From NCBI GenBank assembly GCA_030538335.1, contig JAUNUE010000102.1, positions 1-6,575 of the forward strand: a stretch of 6,575 nt of DNA, in the 5' to 3' direction. A program made the translations under genes and the position numbers. Each line of letters opens with the position of its first letter. Position 1 is the first letter of the stretch. A model generated the notes under the pieces. The model saw only the letters and a program-made list of their open reading frames with translations, searched no databases and was not told the origin of the DNA. Below are positions 6,021 through 6,575 of this stretch, piece by piece. Source of the stretch: Allobrachymonas sp. GTDB taxonomy: Bacteria; Pseudomonadota; Gammaproteobacteria; Burkholderiales; Burkholderiaceae_C.

Positions 6021-6575
6021 GTTTGCCACCTCTGTACCAGGGTTGTTGCCATGGCGCGGGCTTGTGTGTCCAGCGCCATCAAGGTTTCAAGGCTATCAGG
6101 TGGGGCAAAAGACGTGTGTTGCAAGGTCTCTGCGTTCACAGCGTAAATCTGGTCAAAGCGGATTTGCCGCTGCAGAAAAGCGGCCACAGCCACTTCATTC
6201 GCGGCATTGAACACTGCCGTGGTGCCTGCGGGCGCCTTGAGCACTTCCCAGACCAAGGGCAGGCAAGGGTAACGTTGGGGGTGGCCGTTGCTGTGCACCG
6301 ATTCGAAATGCATCTGCAACATACCTGAAAAATCCAGCGCCTGCGCCCCGCTTTCGATGCGCTCGGTCCAGGACAGGCCGTACGCAATCGGCACCCGCAT
6401 GTCGGGCGTGCCCAACTGCGCCACGATGGAGCGGTCATGGTATTGCACCATCGAATGGATGATGCTTTGCGGGTGGATGACCACCTCGATCTGCTCAGGC
6501 GCCATGCCGAACAGGTAATGCGCCTCGATGACCTCCAGCGCCTTGTTGACCATGGTGGCGGAATCGACGGAAATT
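6014..6575 (-). CDS. dxr: 1-deoxy-D-xylulose 5-phosphate reductoisomerase (DXR/IspC), C-terminal part
   Basis: DXR converts 1-deoxy-D-xylulose 5-phosphate to 2-C-methyl-D-erythritol 4-phosphate with NADPH and a divalent metal, the committed step of the non-mevalonate isoprenoid pathway in the cytoplasm. The gene enters from the right edge; 186 residues are visible, a little under half of a typical 390-400-residue enzyme. The frame is open to the edge, and ISVDSATMVNKALE continues upstream of the first Met at 6553, so that Met is internal. Recognisable parts are the substrate/metal block SVDSATMVNKALE (equivalents of E. coli Ser222, Asn227, Lys228, Glu231), HPQSIIHSMVQYHD, GTPDMRVPIAYGLSW and the C-terminal helical domain with NAANEVAVAAFLQRQIRF. 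The stop at 6014 lies inside rseP. The NADPH-binding N-terminal half and any promoter are outside the window. Confidence 0.97.
   Translation of the reverse strand, partial: ISVDSATMVNKALEVIEAHYLFGMAPEQIEVVIHPQSIIHSMVQYHDRSIVAQLGTPDMRVPIAYGLSWTERIESGAQALDFSGMLQMHFESVHSNGHPQRYPCLPLVWEVLKAPAGTTAVFNAANEVAVAAFLQRQIRFDQIYAVNAETLQHTSFAPPDSLETLMALDTQARAMATTLVQRWQTC
6029..6033 (-). promoter_or_regulatory. Ribosome binding site of rseP inside the dxr 3' end
   Basis: AGAGG lies 8 nt before ATG 6020. It overlaps the competing GTG at 6029, so it can only serve the ATG; this is the main reason to prefer the shorter protein. Confidence 0.6.

Noticed and set aside
6021..6029. GTG at 6029 as the rseP start (three extra residues)
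   Set aside because: The only good Shine-Dalgarno overlaps this codon, and homologues open at the following Met-Leu.
4659..6146. A 495-codon open frame on the plus strand opposite rseP and the end of dxr
   Set aside because: Its product is rich in His, Gln and Arg with no recognisable domain, and it lies entirely antisense to RseP and Dxr, which carry intact catalytic motifs. It is a by-product of codon bias.

Overview
This window is a stretch of a conserved chromosomal envelope-biogenesis cluster from a Gram-negative bacterium. All seven genes lie on the minus strand, so transcription runs from position 6575 towards position 1: dxr (3' part only), rseP, bamA, skp/ompH, lpxD, fabZ and the first 35 codons of lpxA. 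This gene order is well known in Betaproteobacteria and many other Proteobacteria. The moderately GC-rich sequence and the protein flavour (a BamA ending in Phe, RseP and LpxD of Burkholderiales-like length and wording) suggest Burkholderiales, perhaps Alcaligenaceae or a relative. I cannot name the genus from sequence alone.

Layout in transcription order: dxr runs in from the right edge and ends at 6014. rseP starts inside the last codons of dxr (ATG at 6020). After a 36-nt gap comes bamA (4613 to 2241). skp starts on the last base of the bamA stop codon (TGATG) and ends at 1711. The only sizeable gap (about 128 nt, 1583-1710) follows and contains a perfect 13-bp hairpin. lpxD (1582 to 587) then overlaps fabZ by ATGA. 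After 22 nt, lpxA starts with GTG at 106 and leaves the window.

The genes serve one theme, building the outer membrane. Dxr makes the isoprenoid precursor that feeds undecaprenyl phosphate, and RseP is the inner-membrane site-2 protease of the sigma-E envelope stress pathway. BamA inserts outer-membrane proteins and Skp chaperones them across the periplasm. LpxA, LpxD and FabZ draw on the hydroxyacyl-ACP pool: LpxA and LpxD use it for lipid A, and FabZ diverts it to fatty acid synthesis.

I see no mobile element, CRISPR array, RNA gene or undescribed system here. The points most worth a second look are the hairpin between skp and lpxD, a cysteine-bounded segment in BamA loop 6, and the lack of a Shine-Dalgarno sequence in front of bamA, where a small out-of-frame ORF starts on the rseP stop codon.
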